Shown here: positions 33,104-45,076 of the stretch, in pieces
How the letters are laid out: every line of letters begins with the position of its first letter
Position numbering within the stretch: position 1 is the first letter of the stretch
Assembly (NCBI RefSeq): GCF_024294805.1
Contig: NZ_JANCLU010000003.1
Span: forward strand, 62,001 to 126,000
DNA from: Alsobacter ponti
Lineage (GTDB): Bacteria > Pseudomonadota > Alphaproteobacteria > Rhizobiales > Beijerinckiaceae
Reading direction: 5' to 3'
DNA length: 64,000 bases
Translations under genes and position numbers: made by a program
The notes under the pieces: generated by a model
What the model was told of the DNA's origin: nothing
Database searches by the model: none
The model's input: the letters and a program-made list of their open reading frames with translations, nothing else

Positions 33104-33985
33104 GTGACGGGCATAACGGACATCGACGGCGGGCGGGACGGCGACGAGCCCGAGCCGTCGGCGACGCCGCCGTCGCCCTCAGTCGAGGCTGGCGCCGTGG
33201 TGGTGACGCGCGGCGGGGCGGTCGAGCCCGCGTCCCGCGTTCTCGCGGCCGAGACGCCGGTGTCCGTCACCTATAACGGCATCGCCTACGCCGTGATGAT
33301 GGCGAGCCCGTGCGACATCGAGGACTTCGTCACCGGCTTCTCGCTGACCGAGCAGGTGGTGGCCGAGGCCGCCGAGATCGAATCCATCGACGTGCGCGCG
33401 CTGGAACGCGGGCTGCTGGCCCAGGCGCGCATCCCGGCGGCGCGCGGGCGCGGGCTGGTCGAGAACCGCCGCAACCTCGTCGGCCAGACCGGCTGCGGCA
33501 TTTGCGGCATCGTGGAGCTGGACCAGGCGGTGCGCAGCTACGGCGTCAACGCCACCCGCCCGGCGATGGACGCCGACGCCGTGTTCGCGGCGCTGCGCGC
33601 GCTGGCCCCGCGCCAGGCGCTCAACGCCGAGACGGGCGCGACGCACGCCGCCGCCTTCGCCGACGCCGAGGGGCGGCTGCTGGCGGTGCGCGAGGATGTC
33701 GGCCGCCACAACGCCCTCGACAAGCTGATCGGGCATCTGGCGAGGACCGGGATTTCGCCGGCCGGCGGCTTTGTCGTCATGACGAGCCGCCTGTCGTTCG
33801 AGCTGGTGCAGAAGTGCCTCGCGACCGGCGTCACCGCGCTGGTCGGCATTTCGGCCCCCACCGAGCTGGCCGTGCGGCTGGCGCGCGAGCACGGGCTGAC
33901 GCTGGTCGGGCTGGCGCGCGAGGACAGCTTTCAGGTGCTCTCCGATCCCTTCGACCTTTGGCGGGCGAGCGCCGGCGGCGGTTGA
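33104..33985 (+). CDS. fdhD: Formate dehydrogenase accessory sulfurtransferase FdhD
   Basis: The 293-residue protein has the FdhD marks: [20 protein letters not shown] near the start of the domain, the catalytic Cys pair in TGCGICG near residue 130, and [12 protein letters not shown] near residue 200. It transfers sulfur from a cysteine desulfurase to the molybdenum cofactor of formate dehydrogenases. No formate dehydrogenase is in the window. It starts at a GTG with AAGGAG about ten bases upstream. The first ~35 residues are Pro/Glu/Ser-rich and unconserved. Confidence 0.92.
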   Translation: MTGITDIDGGRDGDEPEPSATPPSPSVEAGAVVVTRGGAVEPASRVLAAETPVSVTYNGIAYAVMMASPCDIEDFVTGFSLTEQVVAEAAEIESIDVRALERGLLAQARIPAARGRGLVENRRNLVGQTGCGICGIVELDQAVRSYGVNATRPAMDADAVFAALRALAPRQALNAETGATHAAAFADAEGRLLAVREDVGRHNALDKLIGHLARTGISPAGGFVVMTSRLSFELVQKCLATGVTALVGISAPTELAVRLAREHGLTLVGLAREDSFQVLSDPFDLWRASAGGG

Positions 33986-33992
33986 CCTTGCC

Positions 33993-34027
33993 CCCCTGTT
34001 CCCGCTACGCGGGTTCTCCAACAGGGG
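33993..34027 (+). promoter_or_regulatory. Nested inverted repeat covering the ribosome-binding region of the CDF gene
   Basis: CCCCTGTT (33993-34000) pairs with AACAGGGG (34020-34027); inside, CCCGC-TAC-GCGGG (34001-34013) forms a second hairpin. The right outer arm contains the only purine-rich Shine-Dalgarno candidate, eight bases before the ATG at 34035. The structure could terminate fdhD, hide the ribosome-binding site, or be a dispersed palindromic repeat. Confidence 0.5.
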
Positions 34028-34034
34028 CCATCTC

Positions 34035-35420
34035 ATGTCCGATCACGCGCACGCCAAGGAACAGGCCGCCTTCTGGTCGATCGTCGCCAGCGGGCTGCTG
34101 ACGCTCGGCAAGCTCGTGGCGGGGCTGATGTCGGGTTCGCTCGCGCTGATCTCCGAGGCCGGGCACGGCCTGCTCGACACCGGCGCGACGATCCTCACCT
34201 ATTTCGCCATCCGTGCGGCCGACAAGCCGGCCGACGAGGAGCACCATTACGGGCACGGCAAGATTGAGGCCGTCGCGGCGCTGATCGAGACCGGGCTGCT
34301 GATGGTGCTGGCGGCCTACGTGCTGATGGAGGCGGTGCGCCGGCTGATGGGCCACCCGGCCGAGGTGGAGGCGACGCCGCTCGCCTTCGCGGTGCTGGTG
34401 ATCTCCATCGTCGTCGACTTCTTCCGCTATCGCGCGCTGATGCGGGTCGCCAAGGAGACGCGCAGCGACGCGCTGGCCGCGGACGCGCTGCATTTCTCGT
34501 CCGACCTCGTGTCCTCGACGCTCGTGCTGATCGGGCTGGGCGCGACCAAGTTCGGCTTCGCCCAGGGCGACACGCTCGCCGCCGTGGGCGTCGCGCTGTT
34601 CATCGGCGTGGCCGGTTATCGGCTGGGCAAGCGCACCCTCAACACGCTGGTCGACGCCGCTCCGGCCGGCACCGCCGAGCAGATGCGCGCCATCGCGGCC
34701 GAGACTCCCGGCATCGTGGCGGTGGAGAGCGTGCGCGTTCGCCCCGCCGGGGCCCACGTCTTCGCCGAAATCGTGGTGTCCGTGGCGCGCACCCTGCCGC
34801 TCGACCGCGTGCTGGCCATCAAGCAGCGCCTCGCCGAGGCCATCGAGGTCGCGATCCCGGAAGCGAGCGTCAGCGTCACCGCCAACGGCGTGGCGCTCGA
34901 CGAGGAGACGGTGCTGGAGCGCGTGCTGCTGATCGCCGCGCGGCGGCGCGTGCCGGTCCACCACGTCACCGTGCAGGACCTCGGTGGGCGGCGTTCCGTC
35001 AGCCTCGACATCGAAGTCGACGGGCGCATGAGCCTCGGCGCCGCGCATACCGTGGCGAGCCGCTTCGAAACCGCGATTCGGGAGGAACTTGGGCCCGACA
35101 CCGAGGTCGAGACTCATATCGAGCCGCTGGTGGTGGCCAGCCTCGCCGGGCGCGACGCCGACCCGGCCGAGGCGGAGCGGGTGCGCGAGTCGCTGGTGCG
35201 CCACGCCGCCGAAACGGGCGCGATCAAGGACGTGCACAGCGTGCGGGTGCGCGAGACGCCGCACGGGCTCGTGGTCAACTACCACTGCCGCGTCGAGCCC
35301 ACGATGGACGTCGCCAGCGTCCACGAATGCGTCGACCGCATGGAACACGGCGTGCGCTCGGACGCGCCGCGCATCATCCGCATCGTCAGCCACACCGAGC
35401 CGGTCCGCCCCGCGGCCTGA
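34035..35420 (+). CDS. Cation diffusion facilitator (FieF/ZitB-like) with three tandem C-terminal domains
   Basis: The 461-residue inner-membrane metal/proton antiporter has six membrane helices in residues 10-205. Metal-site residues are visible in helix 2 (SEAGHGLLDTG, His and Asp) and helix 5 (DALHFSSDLVSS, His and Asp). This HD-HD set is typical of zinc-transporting CDFs. The family usually ends with a single ~90-residue dimerisation domain at about 300 residues. Here three similar alpha/beta segments follow, at about 205-275, 300-375 and 385-457, each ending in a VETHIEP-like or RIVSHTEP-like strand. The extra domains make specificity and regulation uncertain. Confidence 0.88.
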   Translation: MSDHAHAKEQAAFWSIVASGLLTLGKLVAGLMSGSLALISEAGHGLLDTGATILTYFAIRAADKPADEEHHYGHGKIEAVAALIETGLLMVLAAYVLMEAVRRLMGHPAEVEATPLAFAVLVISIVVDFFRYRALMRVAKETRSDALAADALHFSSDLVSSTLVLIGLGATKFGFAQGDTLAAVGVALFIGVAGYRLGKRTLNTLVDAAPAGTAEQMRAIAAETPGIVAVESVRVRPAGAHVFAEIVVSVARTLPLDRVLAIKQRLAEAIEVAIPEASVSVTANGVALDEETVLERVLLIAARRRVPVHHVTVQDLGGRRSVSLDIEVDGRMSLGAAHTVASRFETAIREELGPDTEVETHIEPLVVASLAGRDADPAEAERVRESLVRHAAETGAIKDVHSVRVRETPHGLVVNYHCRVEPTMDVASVHECVDRMEHGVRSDAPRIIRIVSHTEPVRPAA

Positions 35421-35506
35421 GCCGAATTGCGCCGCTCCGGGTTGAGACGCCGCGCGCGCCGCGCGATAACAACGCACGGCCCCGCGACCTTCACCCCGGA
35501 CAGGAC

Positions 35507-38146
35507 ATGCGCACCGATACCGCCACCGTCATTCGCCTCGAGGACTACCGCCCCGCCGACTGGCTGATCGACACGGTCGACCTGACGGTGAGCCTGCATC
35601 CCACGGCGACCATGGTGCGCGCCACGCTGGCGCTGCGGCCCAATCCGGCCGGCGCGGTCGACGCTCCCCTGGCGCTCGACGGCGACGAGTTGACGCTGGT
35701 CTCGGCAGCGCTGGACGGCGCGCCGTTGGGCCTCGACGCCTACACCGCCACGTCGCAGGGCTTCACCCTGCCCCACCCTCCGCGCCGGGCGTTCACGCTG
35801 ACGTTCGAGACGCTGCTGAACCCCACCGCCAACACCAAGCTGATGGGCCTCTACCGCTCGTCCGGCGTGTATTGCACGCAGTGCGAGGCGGAGGGCTTTC
35901 GCCGCATCACCTATTTCCTCGACCGGCCGGACGTGATGTCCGTCTACACGACGCGCATCGAGGCCGACGCGCGGGAGGCGCCGGTGCTGCTGGGCAACGG
36001 CAACCCGGTGGAGAGCGGCCCGCTCGACGGGGGGCGCCACTACGCCGTGTGGCACGATCCGCACCCCAAGCCGGCCTATCTGTTCGCGCTGGTCGGGGGA
36101 CGGCTGGCGCGGGTGGGCCGGCGCTTCACCACGCGCTCCGGCCGCGAGGTGGAGCTGGGCGTTTATGTCGAGCCCGGCAAGGAGGACCGCGCCGGCTACG
36201 CCATGGACGCGCTGGTGCGCTCCATGCGCTGGGACGAGACGGCGTTCGGCTGCGAGTACGACCTCGACGTGTTCAACATCGTCGCCGTGTCCGACTTCAA
36301 CATGGGCGCGATGGAGAACAAGGGCCTCAACATCTTCAACGACAAATACGTGCTGGCGAGCCCGCAGACGGCCACCGACGCCGACTACGCCAATATCGAG
36401 GCGATCATCGCCCACGAGTATTTCCACAACTGGACGGGCAACCGCATCACCTGCCGCGACTGGTTCCAGCTCTGCCTGAAGGAAGGGCTGACCGTGTTCC
36501 GCGACCACGAGTTCTCATCGGACGAGCGCTCGCGGCCGGTCAAGCGCATCGCCGACGTGCGCAACCTGCGCGCCCACCAGTTCGCGGAGGATTCCGGCCC
36601 CCTCGCCCATCCGGTGCGCCCGAACGCCTATCGCGAGATCAACAACTTCTACACGGCGACGGTCTACGAGAAGGGCTCCGAGCTGATCTCCATGCTGAAG
36701 ATCCTGATCGGGTCCGAGGCGTTCAGGGCCGGCATGGACCTGTACCTCCGGCGCTGCGACGGCACGGCCGCCACCGTGGAGGAGTTCCTGGCCTGCTTCG
36801 CCGAGGCGAGCGGGCGCGACCTCTCCCACTTCGCGCTGTGGTACCGGCAGGCCGGCACGCCGTCGCTGATGGCCAAGGGCGCCTATGACGAGGCGGCGCG
36901 CACCTACACGCTCGAGCTGGCGCAGGCGACGCCGCCCACGCCCGGCCAGGAGACCAAGGAGCCCGTCGTCATCCCCGTGCGGCTCGGCCTGATCGCCGCC
37001 GACGGCGAGGAACTTCAGCTGCGCCTCGCGGACGGGCGCGAACTCGCCGACGGGCTGTTCGTGCTCGACGCGCCCGCCGCCAAGCTGACCTTCGTCGACG
37101 TGCCGACGCAGCCGACGCCCTCGCTGCTGCGCGGCTTCTCGGCCCCGGTGAAGCTGCGGATCGACCTCGACGAGGACGACCTGCTGCGCCTGTTCCGCCA
37201 CGACAGCGACCCCTTCAACCGCTGGCAGGCGGCCCAGAGCGTGGCGACGCGGCTGCTGCTGCGCGCCGTCGACGCCGTGAAGAGCCAGGGCGAGCCGGGA
37301 TTCAGCCCGCGCTTCGCCGAGGCGCTCGGCGCGTTGCTCGCGGCCACCGACGACCACGCCTTCGCCGCGCAGGTGATGGCGCTGCCGAGCGAGGCCGACA
37401 TCGCGCGCGAGATCGGCCAGGACATCGACCCGGACGCCATCCTGGAGGCGCGGCGCGCCTTGCGCGCCAGCGTCGGCCGGCTGATCGGCCCGCGCCTGCG
37501 CCAGGTCTATGACGGGCTCGCCTCCGGCGAGGCCTACAGCCCGGACGCGGCGAGCGCCGGGCGGCGCGCCCTGCGCAACGCGGCGCTCGACCTGTTCGCC
37601 GCGGGCGACCCGGAGGCGGGGGCGGAGCTCGCCGCCGCGCAGTTCGAGGCGGCCGACAACATGACCGACCGCTTCGCCGCGCTGGCGGTGCTGGCGCAGA
37701 TCCCGGGAGAGCGGCGCGAGCAGGCGCTGGCGCGCTTCGCCGCGCTCTACGAGACCGACCCGCTGGTGCTCGACAAGTGGTTCGCCCTGCAGGCGGCCAT
37801 CCCCGAGCCGGGCACGCTGGAGCGGGTGCGCGCGCTGATGAGCCACCCGGCCTTCTCGCTCGCCAACCCCAACCGGACGCGCGCGCTGATCGGCAGCTTC
37901 GCCATGGCGAACCTGTCGCAGTTCAACCGCGCCGACGGCAAGGGCTACGACCTTCTGGCCGAGGTGGCGCTGAAACTCGACGACGCCAACCCGCAGCTCG
38001 CCGCGCGCCTGCTCGGCGCCTTCAGGAGCTGGCGTTCGCTCGAGCCGGGCCGCCGCGCGAAGGCCGAGTCCGCGCTTCGACGGGTGGAGGCGAAGACGCC
38101 GCTTTCCGCCGACGTCGCGGATATCGTGAGCCGCTGCCTCGCCTGA
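35507..38146 (+). CDS. pepN: Aminopeptidase N (M1 family)
   Basis: The 879-residue cytoplasmic metallo-aminopeptidase has the GAMENKGL substrate motif near residue 267 and the zinc site HEYFHNWTGN near residue 303, with the third ligand Glu 18-19 residues on in LKEGLTVFRD. Length and the presence of the DUF3458-type and ARM-like C-terminal domains match E. coli PepN. The ATG at 35507 has CAGGA just upstream; the open frame extends back into the CDF gene without support. Confidence 0.95.
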   Translation: MRTDTATVIRLEDYRPADWLIDTVDLTVSLHPTATMVRATLALRPNPAGAVDAPLALDGDELTLVSAALDGAPLGLDAYTATSQGFTLPHPPRRAFTLTFETLLNPTANTKLMGLYRSSGVYCTQCEAEGFRRITYFLDRPDVMSVYTTRIEADAREAPVLLGNGNPVESGPLDGGRHYAVWHDPHPKPAYLFALVGGRLARVGRRFTTRSGREVELGVYVEPGKEDRAGYAMDALVRSMRWDETAFGCEYDLDVFNIVAVSDFNMGAMENKGLNIFNDKYVLASPQTATDADYANIEAIIAHEYFHNWTGNRITCRDWFQLCLKEGLTVFRDHEFSSDERSRPVKRIADVRNLRAHQFAEDSGPLAHPVRPNAYREINNFYTATVYEKGSELISMLKILIGSEAFRAGMDLYLRRCDGTAATVEEFLACFAEASGRDLSHFALWYRQAGTPSLMAKGAYDEAARTYTLELAQATPPTPGQETKEPVVIPVRLGLIAADGEELQLRLADGRELADGLFVLDAPAAKLTFVDVPTQPTPSLLRGFSAPVKLRIDLDEDDLLRLFRHDSDPFNRWQAAQSVATRLLLRAVDAVKSQGEPGFSPRFAEALGALLAATDDHAFAAQVMALPSEADIAREIGQDIDPDAILEARRALRASVGRLIGPRLRQVYDGLASGEAYSPDAASAGRRALRNAALDLFAAGDPEAGAELAAAQFEAADNMTDRFAALAVLAQIPGERREQALARFAALYETDPLVLDKWFALQAAIPEPGTLERVRALMSHPAFSLANPNRTRALIGSFAMANLSQFNRADGKGYDLLAEVALKLDDANPQLAARLLGAFRSWRSLEPGRRAKAESALRRVEAKTPLSADVADIVSRCLA

Positions 38147-38341
38147 AAAAGGCCAAGCGAGTCAACGGCTTTGCGCGAAGTCTGTGGCTTCGTGGACATA
38201 CCGCGGCACGCGCTGTAAAATTAGCCCGTCAATGGATCATTAACCACTTGCCAAATCGGCCGGTGGAGATTCAGATCACGTTGATTCGGACAGATGCGGC
38301 ACGTCTTCCGAAGAGGCGTTGGGGATCCGAAAGGGGCTGTA

Positions 38342-40639
<2,298 letters not shown>

Positions 40640-40656
40640 GGCGGCGGCGCGGCGGC

Positions 40657-43590
40657 CTATCCCTTCATGAAGCGCTGGTAGACCTCGCGGACTTGCGCCC
40701 GCGTGTCGGCGAGGTCGCGCGCCAGCACCTTGAAGTCCGGCAGGCCGACGACGGTCGCCATGCGGCGCTTCAGACCGGAGGCGGCCTCGTTGGGATCGAA
40801 GCCGCCGCTGACGCTCAGGCGCTGCCACTGGAACAGGTCGCGCATCAGCGCATAGCCCTGCCGCAGCGTCTCGCCGTCATTGGCGTCGATGAGGCCGAGC
40901 CGGACGGCGCGCGACAGCACCTCGCCGGTGGCGGTGGCGGCGATCTCCGGATGGGCGGCGGCGTGGGCGAGCACCAGCGTCTGCGCCACGAACTCGATGT
41001 CGAGCAGGCCGCCGGAGACCAGCTTGAGGTCCCACGGATCGGCGTCGCCCTTCTCCCGCGCGATCAGCGCGCGCATGTCGCGCGCGTCGGCGCGCAGCTT
41101 CGCCGGATCGCGAGGCCGGGCGAGGACCGCAGAAATCGCCGCCTGGGCGTCGGCGATCAGGCCGGCGTCGCCCGCCACCGGGCGCGCGCGCACCAGCGCC
41201 AGGTGCTCCCACGTCTCGGCCTCGCTCTGCTGGTAGGAGACGAAGCCCTTGAACTGCGTCGCCGCCGGGCCCTTGTTGCCCGAGGGGCGCAGCCGCATGT
41301 CGACGGCGTAGAGCACGCCCTTGCGCGTCGGCACGGTGAGCGCGCTGATCAGGCGCTGCGTCAGGCGCGTGTAGTAGACCACCGCGTTGAGGGGCCGCGG
41401 CCCGTCGCTCTCGGCGCGGTCTTCCTCGAAATCGTAGAGCGAGACGAGATCGAGATCCGAGGTCGCGGTCATCTCGCGCGAGCCCAGCCGGCCCATGCCG
41501 ACCACCGCCATGCGACCGCCGGGCACGCGGCCGTGCTCGGCCTCGAAGCGGCGCGCGACATCCGCCAGCGCCACGCGGATCACCGCTTCGGCGACGTCGG
41601 CATAGGCCGCGCCGGCCTGCTCCAGCGACAGCGTGCCGGAGATGGCGCGCGCGCCCACCACGAAGATCATGTGCTGGCCGGTCTCGCGTAGCCGGTCCAG
41701 CGCCTCCTCCAACAGTTCCGGCTCGCCGACCGCCTCCGCGAGACGCGCCGTCAGCGCCGCCGCGTCCGGCGGCGGCCCGGCGAACGCGGGATCGATGATG
41801 GCGTCGAGCAGATGCGGCCGTCCCGCCACTTGTTCGGCGAGGCGGGGCGCCGAGCCCAGGATATCGGCGAACAGCCGCAGCACGGATTTATGCGACTTGA
41901 GGATGGAGAACAGCTCCACCGCCGCCGGCATGCGGCCGAGCGCCCTGTCGAAGGCGACGAGCGCGCCATCCGGGTCGGGCGTCTCCCCGAACGCGGCGAG
42001 CAGTGGCGGCACCAGCTCGGTCAGCACCTCGCGGGCGCGGGGAGACGTGACGGCCTGGCGACGGCCGAAATGCCAGCCGCGCACCGTCTCGGCGACCTCT
42101 GCGGGGTGGATGAAGCCCATGCGCCGCAGGGTCGTCAGCGTCTCGGGGTCGTCTGTCGTGCCGGTGAAGACGAGGCTGCCCTCGGCGACGGTGAGTTCTC
42201 CGCCCTCCTCGAACAGCCGCGCGTAGTGCTTCTCGACGCGCTGGGCCTCGTCGGTGAGCGCCTTGGAGAACCGGCGCACGTCCGCGTAGCCGCAGAACCG
42301 CGCGAAGCGCGAGAGCGCGTCGGCGTCGGAGGGCAGCGTCTGGGTCTGCTCGTCCTCCAGCATCTGCAGCCTGTGCTCGAGCGTGCGCAGGAGCCGATAG
42401 GCGTCCGACAGCTCGGCCTCGGCCTCGGGCGAGATCCAGCCGTCCGCCCGCAGCGCGCCGAGCATGTCGAGCGTGCGCCGCCCGCGCAGGTTGGGACGTC
42501 GGCCGCCGAAGACGAGTTGCTGCGTCTGCACGAAGAACTCGATCTCGCGAATGCCGCCGCGGCCGAGCTTGATGTTGTGCCCGGCCACCGCGATCTTCTC
42601 GTGGCCGCGCACCGCGTGGATCTGCCGCTTCATCGCGTGGATGTCCGCGATGGCCGCGAAGTCGAAATATTTGCGCCAGATGAAGGGAGCGAGGTCGGCG
42701 AGGAACGCCTCGCCGATGGGCAGGTCGCCAGCCACCGGGCGGGCCTTGATCAGCGCCGCGCGCTCCCAGTTCTGCCCCACCGTCTCGTAATAGGCGAAAG
42801 CGGAGGCGAGCGCGATGGCGGTGGGCGTCGAGGCGGGGTCCGGGCGCAGGCGCAAATCGGTGCGGAACACGTAGCCGTCGGCCGTGCGCTCCTGCATCAG
42901 CTTCACGAGCCCCTTGACCAGCCGCACGAAGAACGGCCCGGCCTCGATATGCTCGGCCAGCGGCGCCCGTTCGGCGTCGAAGAACACCACCACGTCGATG
43001 TCGGAGGAGTAGTTCAGCTCGCGCGCGCCGTGCTTGCCGAGCGCGATGACCACCATGCCGCATTCGCGCGCCGGGTCGTCCGCGTCCCTTGGCAGACAAC
43101 GGCCGCTCTCGGCGGCCTGCGCCAGCAGGAAGCGCACCGAGCAGGCGCAAGCGGCGTCGGCGTAGGCGGCCAGCGCCTCGGTGACGCGCTCGACGCCCCA
43201 CGCTCCGCCGATGTCGGCGAGGGCGACGAGCAGCGCCAGTTCCTGCTTGCCGAGCCGCAGGGCGCGCATCACCTCGCTCTCGTGCGGCGAGCGCCAGGCG
43301 GCCTCGGTCGCCGCCAGCAGCGCCGCGAGGCGCTCGCCGGGGTCGGCGGCGAACAGGGCGGCGAGGCGCGCCGGGTCGAGCCGGCAGAGCCGCCACAGGA
43401 AGGGCGAGTGATCGGCGAGCCCCAGCAGCACGTCGCGCACGGCCGGCGACGCCTCCACCAGCGCCGGCAGCTCGGTCTCGCGCGCCTCCTCCAGCAGGTC
43501 GGCCAGGCGACGCTCGGCCGCCTTGCGGTCGGCTACGCGCGGCGCGGCGACCAGCGCCGACGCCAGACTCGTCGGACTCACGGCATCCAT
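40657..43590 (-). CDS. glnE: Bifunctional glutamine synthetase adenylyltransferase/adenylyl-removing enzyme
   Basis: The 977-residue protein has two nucleotidyltransferase domains separated by a helical linker, as in GlnE. The deadenylylase half has NYSSDIDVVVFF near residue 192, and the adenylylase half has TATSDLDLVSLYDF near 706. The enzyme adjusts glutamine synthetase activity to nitrogen status through PII. It is convergent with the PAS kinase gene (17-bp gap) and lies downstream of the two-component pair on the same strand, a conserved arrangement in alphaproteobacteria. Confidence 0.95.
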   Translation of the reverse strand: MDAVSPTSLASALVAAPRVADRKAAERRLADLLEEARETELPALVEASPAVRDVLLGLADHSPFLWRLCRLDPARLAALFAADPGERLAALLAATEAAWRSPHESEVMRALRLGKQELALLVALADIGGAWGVERVTEALAAYADAACACSVRFLLAQAAESGRCLPRDADDPARECGMVVIALGKHGARELNYSSDIDVVVFFDAERAPLAEHIEAGPFFVRLVKGLVKLMQERTADGYVFRTDLRLRPDPASTPTAIALASAFAYYETVGQNWERAALIKARPVAGDLPIGEAFLADLAPFIWRKYFDFAAIADIHAMKRQIHAVRGHEKIAVAGHNIKLGRGGIREIEFFVQTQQLVFGGRRPNLRGRRTLDMLGALRADGWISPEAEAELSDAYRLLRTLEHRLQMLEDEQTQTLPSDADALSRFARFCGYADVRRFSKALTDEAQRVEKHYARLFEEGGELTVAEGSLVFTGTTDDPETLTTLRRMGFIHPAEVAETVRGWHFGRRQAVTSPRAREVLTELVPPLLAAFGETPDPDGALVAFDRALGRMPAAVELFSILKSHKSVLRLFADILGSAPRLAEQVAGRPHLLDAIIDPAFAGPPPDAAALTARLAEAVGEPELLEEALDRLRETGQHMIFVVGARAISGTLSLEQAGAAYADVAEAVIRVALADVARRFEAEHGRVPGGRMAVVGMGRLGSREMTATSDLDLVSLYDFEEDRAESDGPRPLNAVVYYTRLTQRLISALTVPTRKGVLYAVDMRLRPSGNKGPAATQFKGFVSYQQSEAETWEHLALVRARPVAGDAGLIADAQAAISAVLARPRDPAKLRADARDMRALIAREKGDADPWDLKLVSGGLLDIEFVAQTLVLAHAAAHPEIAATATGEVLSRAVRLGLIDANDGETLRQGYALMRDLFQWQRLSVSGGFDPNEAASGLKRRMATVVGLPDFKVLARDLADTRAQVREVYQRFMKG

Positions 43591-43627
43591 GGTCGGCGCA
43601 CCCCCTCCTCGGCCCGGCGCTGCTTTA

Positions 43628-45076
43628 TCACGCCCGCGCGGGTCTTTGAGGGGGAACCTTCGGCGAAGACGGGCGCACCGGCAAGGTCAGCACGGCGCGA
43701 AGTCCGGGCGCGTTGTCCTCCAGCCGGAGCTCGCCGCCATGCAGTCGCGCCACGGCCGCCGCGAGCGACAGGCCGAGCCCGAAGCCGGGGCGCGAGCGCG
43801 CCGTCTCCAGCCGCACGAAGCGGTCGAGAACGCGGCCGCGATCCGCCTCGGGGATGCCCGGACCCCGGTCGGCCACGACGATCTCCAGCGCGCCGTCGCG
43901 GGGCGTCGCGGCGATCGTCACTCCTGCCCCATGCGGCGCGTGGGCGCTCTCGCCCGCCGCCTGCGTCACGCGGGCGTACTTGATGGCGTTGTCGACGAGG
44001 TTGGCGAGCGCCTGGCCCACCAGCTCGCGCGACCCGTGCATGGGCATGCCTTGCGGCACGTTCACGGTAAGTGGCACGCCCGCCTCCTCGGCCAGCGGCT
44101 CGTAGAGCTCGGCAACGTCGCGCGCCACCTCGGCCGCATCGAAATCGACCATGCCCTCGCGCGCGCTGCCGGCCTCTGCGCGGGCGATCATCAGCAGGGC
44201 GTTGAACACACGGATGAGGTTGTCGGCCTCCTCGATCGTGCCTTCCAGGGCGTGGCGGTACTGCCCGGGGTCGTCGCTGCCGCGCAGCGCCTGCTCCGCG
44301 CCGTTGCGCAGACGGGTGAGCGGCGTCTTGAGGTCGTGGGCGATATTGTCTGACACCTCCTTCAGCCCCGCCATCAGCAGCTCGATGCGGTCGAGCATGG
44401 CGTTGAGGTTGGCCGCCAGCCGGTCCAGCTCGTCGTGCGAGCCGGTGACGGTGAGGCGGCCGGCGAGGTCGCCTTCCATGATCTGGCGCGTCGTCGCGGT
44501 CATCGCGTCGATGCGGCCGAGCACGCGGCTGGTGACGAACCAGCCGCCGATCAGCGCCAGCACCACGACCAGAGCCAGCGCGCCGCCGAAGGCGCGGCGG
44601 ATCACGCCGCGCAGCGCCTCCGCCTCGGACATGTCGCGGCCGACGAGCAGGCTGAGCCCGCCCGGCAGGTCGAACACCTGGACGAGCGCCAGGCGCGGGC
44701 GCGAGTCCGGCTCGTCGTTGAGGGAATACATCGTCTCGCGCAGGCCCGGCTGGCTCAGCAGGTCCGCCGGCAGGCGCTCGACATTGCCGGCGATGCGCTC
44801 CCCGCGCGCCGAGGTGAGCAGATAGAGCGAGGAGCCCGGCTGGCGCGACCGCGCCTCGATGGTGCCGATCAGCCGGCGCACGCCGCCCGCGCCGTACTGC
44901 TCGGCGAGGCCCTGCACCTCCGCCTGCACAGCGCCGGCGACCTGGTCCGCGATCAGCCGGCGGGCATTCCAGGCGACGTAGCCGAGCAGGAGAAAGGCGA
45001 AGACGGTGAAGATGACGAGATAGGCCGCCGAGAGCTTGAAGGCGGTCGTGCGGACGAGTTTACCGAGCGCTGTCAC
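43628..45076 (-). CDS. Sensor histidine kinase (EnvZ/CpxA-like)
   Basis: The 482-residue inner-membrane kinase has helices at about residues 15-40 and 165-190 around a periplasmic domain, a HAMP linker, the HisKA box SDNIAHDLKTPLTRLRNGAE near 255, and an HATPase domain with DNAIKYAR, DRGPGIP and GFGLGLSLAAAV. It pairs with the response regulator gene it overlaps. The start is uncertain: GTG codons at 45076 and 45094 are both in frame, overlapping the regulator by 17 or 35 bases. The signal is unknown; the position after degP suggests envelope stress. Confidence 0.88.
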   Translation of the reverse strand: MTALGKLVRTTAFKLSAAYLVIFTVFAFLLLGYVAWNARRLIADQVAGAVQAEVQGLAEQYGAGGVRRLIGTIEARSRQPGSSLYLLTSARGERIAGNVERLPADLLSQPGLRETMYSLNDEPDSRPRLALVQVFDLPGGLSLLVGRDMSEAEALRGVIRRAFGGALALVVVLALIGGWFVTSRVLGRIDAMTATTRQIMEGDLAGRLTVTGSHDELDRLAANLNAMLDRIELLMAGLKEVSDNIAHDLKTPLTRLRNGAEQALRGSDDPGQYRHALEGTIEEADNLIRVFNALLMIARAEAGSAREGMVDFDAAEVARDVAELYEPLAEEAGVPLTVNVPQGMPMHGSRELVGQALANLVDNAIKYARVTQAAGESAHAPHGAGVTIAATPRDGALEIVVADRGPGIPEADRGRVLDRFVRLETARSRPGFGLGLSLAAAVARLHGGELRLEDNAPGLRAVLTLPVRPSSPKVPPQRPARA

